Assembly (NCBI GenBank): GCA_946187695.1
Contig: CAMHSB010000001.1
Span: 124,001 to 188,000, forward strand
DNA length: 64,000 nucleotides
Direction of reading: 5' to 3'
DNA from: an uncultured Bacteroidales bacterium
GTDB taxonomy: Bacteria; Bacteroidota; Bacteroidia; Bacteroidales; Paludibacteraceae
Part shown: in pieces, positions 1-7,502 of the stretch
Numbering within the stretch: position 1 is the first letter of the stretch
Layout: each line of letters opens with the position of its first letter
Notes under the pieces: generated by a model
The model's database searches: none
Seen by the model: only the letters and a program-made list of their open reading frames with translations
Told to the model about the DNA's origin: nothing
Translations under genes and position numbers: made by a program

Positions 1-507
1 AAAGAGGTCGTTGTCGCCCTCCGGATAAGCGGTGATGTTATCGAAATAATCCTGCTGGGCTTTCTTCTTATAGGAGAGTCCGCATTGGATCTTGGGCCCG
101 GTATAGAGCATGAGATAGGTCTCTTGTGCTACCTCGAACTTATACTGCCAATCGACGAAGACCTCGAGGGCGTGGTAGTAGAGTTGACTGCGGTACATGG
201 GGTACTGTCCGATCGTTTGGGAAGAGGTCTTCCACTCGGTACGGGCGGCACCGAAGACATAATTGATACCGATGGTCGAGCCGAAGCCCTTGATGATGCT
301 GGCGTCGTAAGAGGCACCGATCTTGAAGCCGTGGAGTTGGGTACGGTTGACGAGGGAGTCTTTCGCCAGGCTCTCGTTGGCATCATTGAGCCGATAGGTC
401 GGCTGGGCATAGCCGATATGGAGACCGAATCCCTGTGCGGGCATGTCCGCCGCATAGATCGCCGTAGCCAGCAGCCCGATGGTCATTAAAAAAGCTATTC
501 TTTTCAT
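1..507 (-). CDS. Outer membrane beta-barrel protein, 3' end outside the window
   Basis: The reading frame is open from the ATG at 507 to the window edge (169 codons), so the C-terminus is missing. The N-terminus MKRIAFLMTIGLLATAIYAA is a typical Sec signal peptide. What follows alternates polar and hydrophobic/aromatic residues (GFGLHIGYAQPTY, GFKIGASYDASI, FGSTIGINYVFGA), the pattern of transmembrane beta-strands in porin-like proteins. It begins one base after the stop of the lipoprotein gene upstream, so the two are probably co-transcribed. No specific family is recognised. An outer-membrane location is inferred from composition. Confidence 0.7.
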   Translation of the reverse strand, partial: MKRIAFLMTIGLLATAIYAADMPAQGFGLHIGYAQPTYRLNDANESLAKDSLVNRTQLHGFKIGASYDASIIKGFGSTIGINYVFGAARTEWKTSSQTIGQYPMYRSQLYYHALEVFVDWQYKFEVAQETYLMLYTGPKIQCGLSYKKKAQQDYFDNITAYPEGDNDLF

Positions 508-508
508 G

Positions 509-1438
509 TTACTTAACTATACTTTGGGTAGGTTTGAAATAGGCCTCCATCTCTTCGCCGGTCCAGGTGAAGCGATAGATGACATCGAATCCGATGTGGC
601 CGTCAAAAGAGACGATGGCGGTGTAATACGTATGACCGAGTTCGAACAGTTCTTTGGTATTATAGCCGTCGTTGTAAACGACCTGTACGCCGTAACGGAT
701 CTGATCCTTGGCGTTGACATCGGCGATGGCCTGAAAATAATCGGTGAAATACTGTTCGGGAGATATACCGTCCCAGTAGTCGACGAGCGTGAGGCTGTCC
801 ACGGTAGCTGCCAGATAGGGGAAGTGGTTATTGATCTTACCGCCCGGGTTGAGGGGGTAGATATAATCCCAGTAGCCTCTGATGCGGTACTCGAAATGCA
901 CATCGACGACGCTGGTCTTCTTGGTGCGGACCTTCTGCATGAAGAGCTTGCCGGCAGGCTGTATCTTCTCCGGATCGACGACGAAAGCGTATATCCAGTA
1001 GTCGGTATCGGGGATGAGGTTGGTGAAGAAATGGTCGATGTTACCGTACTGGAGGCAATGGCTGGAGTAAGGCGCGATATTAAACTCCCCGGCCGTGAGT
1101 TGGTCGTGGCGCCAGTTGATGTACTCGGTGTTGGCAGAATCGAGGGCGAGCATCATGAAGGGTTTCTGGTGCTCCATGGGGTTGACACCGGGCTGCGCGG
1201 GTTCGCAGGCAATGAGGTAATAAGCCTCTTTGTCGGTGGTAAAAGAGCACTCGATATACGCCGCCGAGATGGTGGAAGGCGAGATAGTGATCGCCACGTC
1301 CTTGGTCTCGTACTGGGCATCGGGGTTGCAGGATAGAGCGCAAAGCGCTATGACCGTTAGCACTGTAAGACCGGCGATAAATCGCCTGTAAGACCGCTGT
1401 GCTGTTAGACCGCGCAGAGCGCTGTTAGACTTACTCAT
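509..1438 (-). CDS. Secreted lipoprotein with fibronectin-like modules
   Basis: This is a 309-residue protein from the ATG at 1438. The frame is open further upstream, but that part lies antiparallel-free inside the hydrolase gene, and the 1438 start gives an 8-nt overlap (ATGAGTAA) with its stop. Residues 20-40 form a hydrophobic signal ending in LCALSC, a lipobox with Cys at about 37. The rest is beta-rich with DTDYWIYAFVVD-like segments reminiscent of Fn3 or surface-lipoprotein modules. I do not recognise the family. The N-terminal coding region carries several near-copies of GGTCTAACAGC. It is probably anchored at the cell surface and belongs with the flanking barrel genes. Confidence 0.7.
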   Translation of the reverse strand: MSKSNSALRGLTAQRSYRRFIAGLTVLTVIALCALSCNPDAQYETKDVAITISPSTISAAYIECSFTTDKEAYYLIACEPAQPGVNPMEHQKPFMMLALDSANTEYINWRHDQLTAGEFNIAPYSSHCLQYGNIDHFFTNLIPDTDYWIYAFVVDPEKIQPAGKLFMQKVRTKKTSVVDVHFEYRIRGYWDYIYPLNPGGKINNHFPYLAATVDSLTLVDYWDGISPEQYFTDYFQAIADVNAKDQIRYGVQVVYNDGYNTKELFELGHTYYTAIVSFDGHIGFDVIYRFTWTGEEMEAYFKPTQSIVK

Positions 1439-2750
1439 ACTGCCTCCTTTCTTCCTCTTCCTGCTCGAGGAGCGACTGGACAGAGTAGATGAAGCGGAGG
1501 CAGGTCTGGACGTGTCCGCCATAGTGTCCGAAGTTATAGGTAATATTGGCGTTGCTCCATTTGGATTTGGCATGTGCCGCGTTGGCGAAAGGCACGGTCT
1601 CGTCGTCCATCGAGTGTGCGATATAGACCGGTGCTTCGGGGATCCAGTTATAGGACGTGATGGAGTTCTGCACCATTGCTTTCTGGAGCTCCGACACTTT
1701 CCATGAGGTCTGGTCCATCGCCTCGTCGGTAAGCATCTCGTGGGTGACCTTGGTGCCGATGAGTCCGTTGATCTGTCCGGAGGTATAACGTTTGGAGTTG
1801 ACCCATTCGTCGAGGTGGTCGTAGAGCCAGGGCTGCATGAGGTCGGTCATCTTGATATCGAGGTTATTACCGAGGATCATGCCCTGTACGACGAGGGGCA
1901 CGGCGACGGGATAAGAGGCGGTGTCGGTGTTGACGAAGCGCTCGTAGGTCGCCTTGACATCGTAAGGTCCGCCCCCGGCAAAGACGCGGTGGATTTTGAC
2001 CTGCTGGGGGTCTCCATCGGCCCAGTACTCGGTCTCTATGAGGTGCTCGACTGCCATCGTATTGGCGCCGCCCTGGCTATAGCCCATGAGCATGATCTCC
2101 GGCTGCTCGGGTTCCATGCCGACGGCTTTGAGCCAGGGTTTGACGGCGTGGTACATATCGAGCACGTTACGTGCCGTGAGGTCCATGACGAGGTACGGGT
2201 GCACCTGTTTGGCGGTGACACCGTAGCCCATGTAATCGGGTATGATCAGACCGTAGCCCATGCGGACGAGTATGCCCTCGAGCGAGAAGCAGTTAGAGGG
2301 TGCTTCGGCGTTGGAGCAGATCGTATAATGGCTGACGAGGATAAGTCTCTTGGGGCGTTGGCCGGCAGGTAGCATGACCTTACCGGACAGGGTGACGGTA
2401 TCCCAGTTCACATCGATACTGGGGTAGGTTCCGACAATCTCCGTGACACGGTTCTGATTGCCGAACTTAAGGAGTTGCTGCAGGATCGCAGCGCCGGTGA
2501 CACTACTGGCTTTGCGCTCTTGCGGACCCTCTTCCGAGTCGTCCGTATAGTCGTTCACCGGCGTGCCGTCGGGAAGATAACAGTTAGCAGGCAGGCCGTT
2601 CTCGAGACCTGTCTCGTGTTGGGCGATGACCTTGAAAGCCAAGCCTTTGGCGGCTTCTGCGTTCGCGAAATCCACAAACTCATCATCGCGTATATGACAG
2701 GCCGTGAGCAGGACTGCCATAACAAAGAATATGTATTTAGAAGCGCGCAC
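1431..2750 (-). CDS. Secreted alpha/beta hydrolase (lipase/esterase-like lipoprotein)
   Basis: 439 residues. The N-terminus ends in VLLTAC, a lipobox, so the protein is probably lipid-anchored outside the cytoplasmic membrane. The alpha/beta-hydrolase triad is visible: nucleophile Ser in GYSQGG (about residue 223), acid Asp in HSMDDETVPF (about 381), and His in NFGHYGGHV (about 410). The wide spacing and the GYSQGG elbow resemble secretory lipases or feruloyl-esterase-like enzymes; the substrate is unknown. Its start overlaps the stop of the barrel gene upstream by 14 nt, and its stop overlaps the next lipoprotein start by 8 nt, showing tight co-transcription. Confidence 0.8.
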   Translation of the reverse strand: MRASKYIFFVMAVLLTACHIRDDEFVDFANAEAAKGLAFKVIAQHETGLENGLPANCYLPDGTPVNDYTDDSEEGPQERKASSVTGAAILQQLLKFGNQNRVTEIVGTYPSIDVNWDTVTLSGKVMLPAGQRPKRLILVSHYTICSNAEAPSNCFSLEGILVRMGYGLIIPDYMGYGVTAKQVHPYLVMDLTARNVLDMYHAVKPWLKAVGMEPEQPEIMLMGYSQGGANTMAVEHLIETEYWADGDPQQVKIHRVFAGGGPYDVKATYERFVNTDTASYPVAVPLVVQGMILGNNLDIKMTDLMQPWLYDHLDEWVNSKRYTSGQINGLIGTKVTHEMLTDEAMDQTSWKVSELQKAMVQNSITSYNWIPEAPVYIAHSMDDETVPFANAAHAKSKWSNANITYNFGHYGGHVQTCLRFIYSVQSLLEQEEEERRQYE

Positions 2751-3402
2751 CTATTCCTACATTTAACATTCGTGAACAAGCCATATAAATGGCATTGGTA
2801 TTTTTAAGGGCGGTCAGTCCTCCGAGGTCGAAGGTAAAGAACCACCGGTCGTAATTGGCACTGATGCCGATGACGGTAATCTGGACCGCTGCGCCGACGT
2901 CAGTATGCTTGCCTTTGAGGTTCGTTTCCGTCCCTCCGTTAATGTCAAGCCCTACCCCTAAGCCGGAGTAGAGATTGACATTCGGATGGTGGAAATACGT
3001 GAATCGAACGGTAGGCATGAAGACGAGGTTGTAGAAATGCCGGTCTTTGACGCGGTTGATCTCTACGCCTGCTCCGTTGCGTGTCACATCGTCCCAGCTG
3101 ACCCCGCTACCGTCGATCATGCCGCCGAAACTGAGCCAGTGGTAGAAGCGCCATTGGTACTCGATCCATAGGTGCTGGTAGTACCGGTGGTTCTCCTTAT
3201 AGCCGTACAGCTGATCGGTAGGCATGTAGGTGATGGTATAAGAGGGATTGCGCCACATCAGGGTCTCAAAGAGCTGATCGCCCCATCCGACCCGCAGCTC
3301 GCTGCGGCGGTTAAGGAAGTCCTCTTTGGACTCGGCATGGCTCATGGCTGACATCGCTGCCAGCAGGCTCAGACACAGGATATAACGGACCGTTCGTTTC
3401 AT
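2737..3402 (-). CDS. Outer membrane beta-barrel protein
   Basis: 221 residues with a signal peptide (residues 1-23, cleavage near SHA-ES). The remainder consists of alternating amphipathic strands with many aromatics, and the last residue is Phe (GIGARF), as expected for a BAM-dependent barrel. It follows the CoA-transferase gene by 3 bp and overlaps the hydrolase start. Probably an 8- to 10-stranded barrel of the OmpA/PorT-like size class. No ligand can be inferred. Confidence 0.75.
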   Translation of the reverse strand: MKRTVRYILCLSLLAAMSAMSHAESKEDFLNRRSELRVGWGDQLFETLMWRNPSYTITYMPTDQLYGYKENHRYYQHLWIEYQWRFYHWLSFGGMIDGSGVSWDDVTRNGAGVEINRVKDRHFYNLVFMPTVRFTYFHHPNVNLYSGLGVGLDINGGTETNLKGKHTDVGAAVQITVIGISANYDRWFFTFDLGGLTALKNTNAIYMACSRMLNVGIGARF

Positions 3403-3405
3403 GTT

Positions 3406-4899
3406 TTAGCGCTTATAATTCTCCCATTTGGTATTGCGCATATCGCCGGACTTGAGGAACTCCTCGTGCATTGCGAAGGCGCAAGAGAGCTCGTGCTGGG
3501 TCTGACCGTGACGGGCGATCTTGAGGTAGTCACGCAGCATCTCGCGGTACTCCGGAGCCACGCAGTTATTGATGATCTCTTCGGCACGCTGACGCGGACT
3601 CTTACCACGCAGATCGGCTACACCCTGCTCGGTAACGAGCACCTTGACAGAGTGCTCGGAGTGATCGAGGTGGGTCACCATCGGCACGATAGACGAGATA
3701 GCGCCGTTCTTGGCCGTAGAGGCGGTGGTGAAGATAGAGAGGTAGGAGTTACGGGCGAAGTCGCCGGAACCGCCGATACCGTTCATCATCTTGACGCCGC
3801 AGACGTGGGTCGAGTTGACGTTACCGTAGATATCCGCTTCCAACGCTGTGTTGATGGCGATGATACCCAGACGGCGTGCTATCTCGGGGCTGTTCGATGT
3901 CTCCTGCGGACGGAGCAAGAGCTTGTCGCGGTAGAAATCGAGGTCCGCGAGCACTTCGGCCATCTTGGACTCGACGAGCCGCAGCGAGCAGCCCGAAGCG
4001 AACTTACAATGTCCGGCTTTGATGAGGTCCACGACGGAGTCTTGGATGACTTCGGAGTACATCTCAAACGGCGGGATATTGGGGTTCTTGCCCAGTTCGC
4101 CGAGCACGGCGTTGGCTACGTTACCTACTCCACTCTGGATGGGCAGGAAGGAGCTCGGGATACGTCCCGCTTTCATCTCTGCCTCAAGGAAAGCTGCTAC
4201 GTTCGCACCGATCTTGGCGGTCGTCTCATCGACCGGCGTGAAAGCCGGGATCTCGTTCGGACGGTTGGTCTTGACGACCGCGGCAATCTTCGCGGGATCG
4301 ACCTTGATATGATCAGAGCCGCAGCGGTCAGAGGGCTTGTAGATAGGTATCTCGCGGCGCTGGGGCGGGTCAAGGGGCTCGTAGAGATCGTGCATGCCGC
4401 GCATCGAAGCGGGGAACATCTCATTGAGCTCGACGATGATCTTGTCCGCCATGCGGCAGATGGTCGGCATGATACCGATACCGGCTGCCGGCACGATGGT
4501 ACCGTCTTCGCCTACATAGGAAGCCTCGATGATCGCCCATTTGGGCTTGGGAAGGAAGCCGTAACGGATGTCCTGCGGCATGTGGCTGAGGTGCATGTCG
4601 AAATAGTGGGTACCCTCGGCATTGATCTCCTCGCGCATGGATTTATTGGACTGGTACGGGGTACGGAACTCGACGGCGTGTGCACGTGCCAAAGCACCGT
4701 CACAGCTGTCGCCCATCGACGCACCGGTCTCGAGTCCTATGCGGAAGGGGATACCCTGCTCGTGCAGTTTCTCGGCACGTTGTGCGAGCGCAAAAGGAAC
4801 CGCCTTGGGCACTCCGGTGGCAGTAAAACCACCCATACCCAAGACGTCACCATGTTGTATCAATTCCGCCGCTTCTTCGGCGGTCATATATTTTAACAT
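3406..4899 (-). CDS. Acetyl-CoA hydrolase/succinyl-CoA:acetate CoA-transferase family
   Basis: 497 residues, the usual length for class I CoA-transferases of the Cat1/AarC group, which exchange CoA between succinyl-CoA and acetate (or propionate). Seen here: the N-terminal MTAEEAAELIQHGDVLGMGG block, the oxyanion segment SGVGNVANA (about 255-265) and the catalytic Glu in MYSEVIQD (about 283), followed by GCSLRL and GGSGDF. In fermentative Bacteroidales this enzyme feeds acetate or propionate formation. It is cytoplasmic and unrelated in function to the envelope genes it precedes by only 3 bp, which suggests shared transcription. The exact CoA donor/acceptor pair cannot be told from sequence. 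Confidence 0.92.
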   Translation of the reverse strand: MLKYMTAEEAAELIQHGDVLGMGGFTATGVPKAVPFALAQRAEKLHEQGIPFRIGLETGASMGDSCDGALARAHAVEFRTPYQSNKSMREEINAEGTHYFDMHLSHMPQDIRYGFLPKPKWAIIEASYVGEDGTIVPAAGIGIMPTICRMADKIIVELNEMFPASMRGMHDLYEPLDPPQRREIPIYKPSDRCGSDHIKVDPAKIAAVVKTNRPNEIPAFTPVDETTAKIGANVAAFLEAEMKAGRIPSSFLPIQSGVGNVANAVLGELGKNPNIPPFEMYSEVIQDSVVDLIKAGHCKFASGCSLRLVESKMAEVLADLDFYRDKLLLRPQETSNSPEIARRLGIIAINTALEADIYGNVNSTHVCGVKMMNGIGGSGDFARNSYLSIFTTASTAKNGAISSIVPMVTHLDHSEHSVKVLVTEQGVADLRGKSPRQRAEEIINNCVAPEYREMLRDYLKIARHGQTQHELSCAFAMHEEFLKSGDMRNTKWENYKR

Positions 4900-4936
4900 T
4901 TTCTCATTTTCTTATTTTTTCACATTTATATTTTTC
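4897..4936. repeat. AT-rich period-8 repeat array, left of the four-helix-bundle gene
   Basis: Consecutive octamers read CATTTTCT, CATTTTCT, TATTTTTT, CACATTTA, TATTTTTC. The array abuts the CoA-transferase start codon on one side and the four-helix-bundle stop on the other. Its inner end (TATTTTTCGCA) is the approximate inverse of the inner end of the array at 5331-5368. Confidence 0.75.
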
Positions 4937-4943
4937 GCAGTGG

Positions 4944-5324
4944 CTAGTTTCCTTCCTTTGGAGGAATAATATCTCTATTGATTTTGTATGTACTGATAGA
5001 TTTTGTAATTATCTTACATAACTCCGTACTTTCGTTATAGAGAGGCTCTACGCGGGATTTAGGAAGTATTTCAGCATCAATAATTATACTCAGCCAATGA
5101 GATGTTTCGTCTATTTCTTCTTCAACAATTTTTAATTTATTGACGAAGTCTTTTTCCGATTTAGCAATACAAGCAGCGCGGTAATTGGCGGCTGGAGAAG
5201 TACCTGAACGCACTACCTGCTTAGCGATGGCTAAGGACGAAATAGTGTGAGGCATAGCATCCACCATTCGAATGATTCTCAAAGAGAATTGACGAAAGCG
5301 TTCTTTTAACTCCTCTTCTTGCAT
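4944..5324 (-). CDS. Four-helix bundle protein (23S rRNA IVS-type / S23 family)
   Basis: 126 residues, almost entirely helical, with the family hallmarks SGTSPAANYRAA (about 41-52), SEKDFVNKLKIVEEEIDE and THWL-like positions (TSHWLSIIIDAEIL). Family members are encoded in 23S rRNA intervening sequences and as free-standing genes in Bacteroidota. Related bundles include the Avd accessory protein of diversity-generating retroelements, which binds nucleic acid. Here it stands alone: no rRNA or reverse transcriptase is nearby. The gene is much more AT-rich than its surroundings (about 39% G+C over 4981-5280 by hand count, against 58-60% in sampled 60-bp blocks of the flanking genes). It sits between two inverted period-8 arrays, so recent acquisition is likely. 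Function unknown. Confidence 0.88.
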   Translation of the reverse strand: MQEEELKERFRQFSLRIIRMVDAMPHTISSLAIAKQVVRSGTSPAANYRAACIAKSEKDFVNKLKIVEEEIDETSHWLSIIIDAEILPKSRVEPLYNESTELCKIITKSISTYKINRDIIPPKEGN

Positions 5325-5330
5325 TTCAAT

Positions 5331-5368
5331 GCGAAAATATGAAAATGTGTAAATGAATAAATGTGTTT
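5331..5368. repeat. AT-rich period-8 repeat array, right of the four-helix-bundle gene
   Basis: Octamers read GCGAAAAT, ATGAAAAT, GTGTAAAT, GAATAAAT, GTGTTTAT. It lies just upstream of the four-helix-bundle start and runs to the stop of the aldolase gene. Read in reverse complement it resembles the left array, including CACATTTA and an ATATTTTCGC inner end. The pair therefore looks like imperfect terminal inverted repeats. Confidence 0.75.
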
Positions 5369-6368
5369 ATTCTGCTTTGCCGTTCGAACCCAGCACATCG
5401 ATGATCTTGTGCTTGTACAGATCCTCCATGAAGTCGCGTGCTAAACCGCAGTACTTACGCGGATCGAACTCACCCGGTTTCTCGGTGAGGACTTTACGTA
5501 CAGCAGCGGTGAAGGCGAGACGGCTGTCGGAGTCGATATTGATCTTGCAGACAGCGCTCTTGGCAGCTTTGCGGAGTTGCTCCTCGGGAATACCGATTGC
5601 ATCAGGCAGCTTGCCGCCGAGCGAGTTGATCATGTCCACATACTCCTGCGGAACGGAAGACGAACCGTGCAGCACGATGGGGAAGCCCGGGAGTTGCTCC
5701 ATCACAGCGTCGAGAACGTCGAATGCCAAGGGGGGCGGAACGAGTTTACCGGTCTTCGGGTCACGGGTGCACTGCTCCGGAGTGAACTTATACGCACCGT
5801 GGCTGGTACCGATGGAGATAGCGAGGCTGTCGCAGCCCGAGCGGGTAGCGAAATCAACGACCTCTTCCGGCTTCGTATAGTGGCTGACAGCAGACGAAAC
5901 CTCGTCCTCTACACCTGCCAATACACCGAGCTCAGCCTCTACGGTAACGTCAAACTGGTGAGCATACTCAACCACTTTCTTCGTCAGGGCGATGTTCTCT
6001 TCGTACGGAAGGGACGAAGCATCGATCATCACGCTCGAGAAACCGAAGTCCACGCAAGATTTGCAGAGTTCGAAGCTGTCTCCGTGGTCGAGGTGCAACA
6101 CGATCTGCGGGTGCTCCCAACCGAGCTCCTTAGCGTACTCTACAGCACCCTGAGCCATGTAACGAAGCAGGGTCTGGTTCGCATAGTTACGTGCACCTTT
6201 CGATACCTGGAGGATCACCGGAGACTTGGTCTCAGCAGCTGCTTTGATGATCGCCTGGAGTTGCTCCATGTTGTTGAAGTTAAATGCCGGGATAGCATAG
6301 CCTCCCTTGATTGCCTTTGCAAACATCTCACGGGTGTTGACAAGGCCTAATTCTTTGTAAGATACCAT
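5367..6368 (-). CDS. fba: Class II fructose-bisphosphate aldolase
   Basis: 333 residues. It catalyses reversible cleavage of fructose 1,6-bisphosphate to DHAP and glyceraldehyde 3-phosphate in glycolysis/gluconeogenesis. The zinc-dependent class II fold is clear: PAFNFNNMEQ near the N-terminus, HLDHGD (about 92-97) with metal His, VEAELG, and the phosphate-binding GTSHGAYK and VLHGSSS segments. Full length. No promoter of the common type is seen in the 43 bp upstream, which instead hold a period-7 repeat, so it is probably transcribed with the FucI-like genes. Confidence 0.96.
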   Translation of the reverse strand: MVSYKELGLVNTREMFAKAIKGGYAIPAFNFNNMEQLQAIIKAAAETKSPVILQVSKGARNYANQTLLRYMAQGAVEYAKELGWEHPQIVLHLDHGDSFELCKSCVDFGFSSVMIDASSLPYEENIALTKKVVEYAHQFDVTVEAELGVLAGVEDEVSSAVSHYTKPEEVVDFATRSGCDSLAISIGTSHGAYKFTPEQCTRDPKTGKLVPPPLAFDVLDAVMEQLPGFPIVLHGSSSVPQEYVDMINSLGGKLPDAIGIPEEQLRKAAKSAVCKINIDSDSRLAFTAAVRKVLTEKPGEFDPRKYCGLARDFMEDLYKHKIIDVLGSNGKAE

Positions 6369-6375
6369 AATAAAA

Positions 6376-6426
6376 TAAATTTTATATTTTAAATTTTAGA
6401 TTTGATATTTGTTATTTTCTAAATTC
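6376..6426. repeat. Period-7 AT-rich repeat between the aldolase and the FucI-like gene
   Basis: Seven near-copies of a heptamer, TTTTATA, TTTTAAA, TTTTAGA, TTTGATA, TTTGTTA, TTTTCTA, AATTCCG, fill the gap between two co-oriented genes. The array runs over the stop codon into the last codons of the upstream gene. Confidence 0.8.
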
Positions 6427-7500
6427 CGATGCATGGTGACCGCGGATGAGGATGTGGTGGTTATGGATGGGGGCGGTGAGGAAGTACTGACTCACTTCCG
6501 GTGTCGCTTTGATCCAAACCTGGGTGCGGCAGAGGTTGGCCTCGAACTGACAACGCTCGAGCTCCACATCGACTGCCAGCAGCCGTTGCATGTCGCCGCT
6601 CATCTTGACAAGCGTGTAGTCACCGGTTGGCAGGTCGCCGTGGATCGCCACACCGATACCCGACTCGAAATGGGTGGTGTACTCATGCTTCTCCGTCATC
6701 TTCAGCGGCAGCGTACAATGCGCAAAGAGCATCTCGCCGTTGGCTTGGATACGTGCGGGGTTGACCTGGAAACAGGGCTCGCCGGTGATCTTCTTGCAAA
6801 GCATCATCGTGAGCAGGGTCGGTATATCGCCTTCGCAGGAAGCCGGAATACCCTCGTCGTTCAGTTTGCTGAGGGCGATGCAGCCGGTGTTCTTAACGGT
6901 GGTCAGCAGGTCGAAGCAACGGAGGGTGACACCCTGGAGGTTGTTCTTGACCACCAGCTCTTTGAGGCGCTGATAGATTGCCTCCGCGCCCGGCATACCG
7001 GGGTGCACGATACCGATCGACTTCACTTCCTCAATGTCGATGTCTACGAGCTCGATGTTCATCCGTTTGAGCACCTCTTTGTAGTCCACCGCTGACGAGA
7101 TGAGCCAGTCGGAGGGTTTGCCTACCACGCCGAGCCGCAGCGGCTTGTCGCTATGCAGGAGCGCGTCCGTAGGCGCAGCCGTCAGACTTGCCGTCTCGGC
7201 TACCTCAGGGATCTCGGTGTCGTCGGCCGACATCATGACCTTACCCACGCCCTTGTGCTGGCGGATATAACTGAGGATCTCCAGCGAAGCGGCGAGCGAG
7301 TTACTGTGTCCGCTGACCATGAGGTAAACTGGCTGGTGCAGATCGATCAAGCCGTCTTCTACCAGATGGACGAACTTAGACTCCGTGCCGCCGGTCAGTA
7401 CGGCGACTACCTGATGGGATTTCAGAAAAGCCGGATCCAACTCGAAAGGCAGATCCAGTTTTTCTTTATGCATCTCAGAAGATAAAATATTCAATAGCAT
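6412..7500 (-). CDS. FucI/AraA-like sugar isomerase family protein (copy 1)
   Basis: 362 residues, resembling the L-fucose/L-arabinose isomerase-like superfamily (COG2407 type). Diagnostic stretches are VTLRCFDLLTTVKNTGCIAL, LNDEGIPASCEGDIPTLLT (with acidic Glu/Asp candidates for metal binding) and the C-terminal NHHILIRGHH His cluster. Family members are Mn2+-dependent aldose-ketose isomerases, but many have unknown substrates and this one cannot be assigned. It lies 2 bp after a paralogue with the same domain order and about half identical residues by eye, and upstream of the aldolase. A role in sugar-phosphate or deoxysugar metabolism is inferred. Confidence 0.8.
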   Translation of the reverse strand: MLLNILSSEMHKEKLDLPFELDPAFLKSHQVVAVLTGGTESKFVHLVEDGLIDLHQPVYLMVSGHSNSLAASLEILSYIRQHKGVGKVMMSADDTEIPEVAETASLTAAPTDALLHSDKPLRLGVVGKPSDWLISSAVDYKEVLKRMNIELVDIDIEEVKSIGIVHPGMPGAEAIYQRLKELVVKNNLQGVTLRCFDLLTTVKNTGCIALSKLNDEGIPASCEGDIPTLLTMMLCKKITGEPCFQVNPARIQANGEMLFAHCTLPLKMTEKHEYTTHFESGIGVAIHGDLPTGDYTLVKMSGDMQRLLAVDVELERCQFEANLCRTQVWIKATPEVSQYFLTAPIHNHHILIRGHHASEFRK

Positions 7501-7502
7501 AC

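Noticed and set aside
3466..4896. A 476-codon plus-strand frame opposite the CoA-transferase
   Set aside because: It mirrors the real gene almost end to end, has no recognisable motif, and the opposite strand encodes a well-conserved enzyme.
4944..5324. Interpretation of the four-helix-bundle gene as a 23S rRNA intervening sequence
   Set aside because: No rRNA sequence flanks it; neighbours are a CoA-transferase and an aldolase.
4944..5324. Interpretation of the four-helix-bundle gene as part of a diversity-generating retroelement
   Set aside because: No reverse transcriptase or template/variable repeat pair is present in the window.
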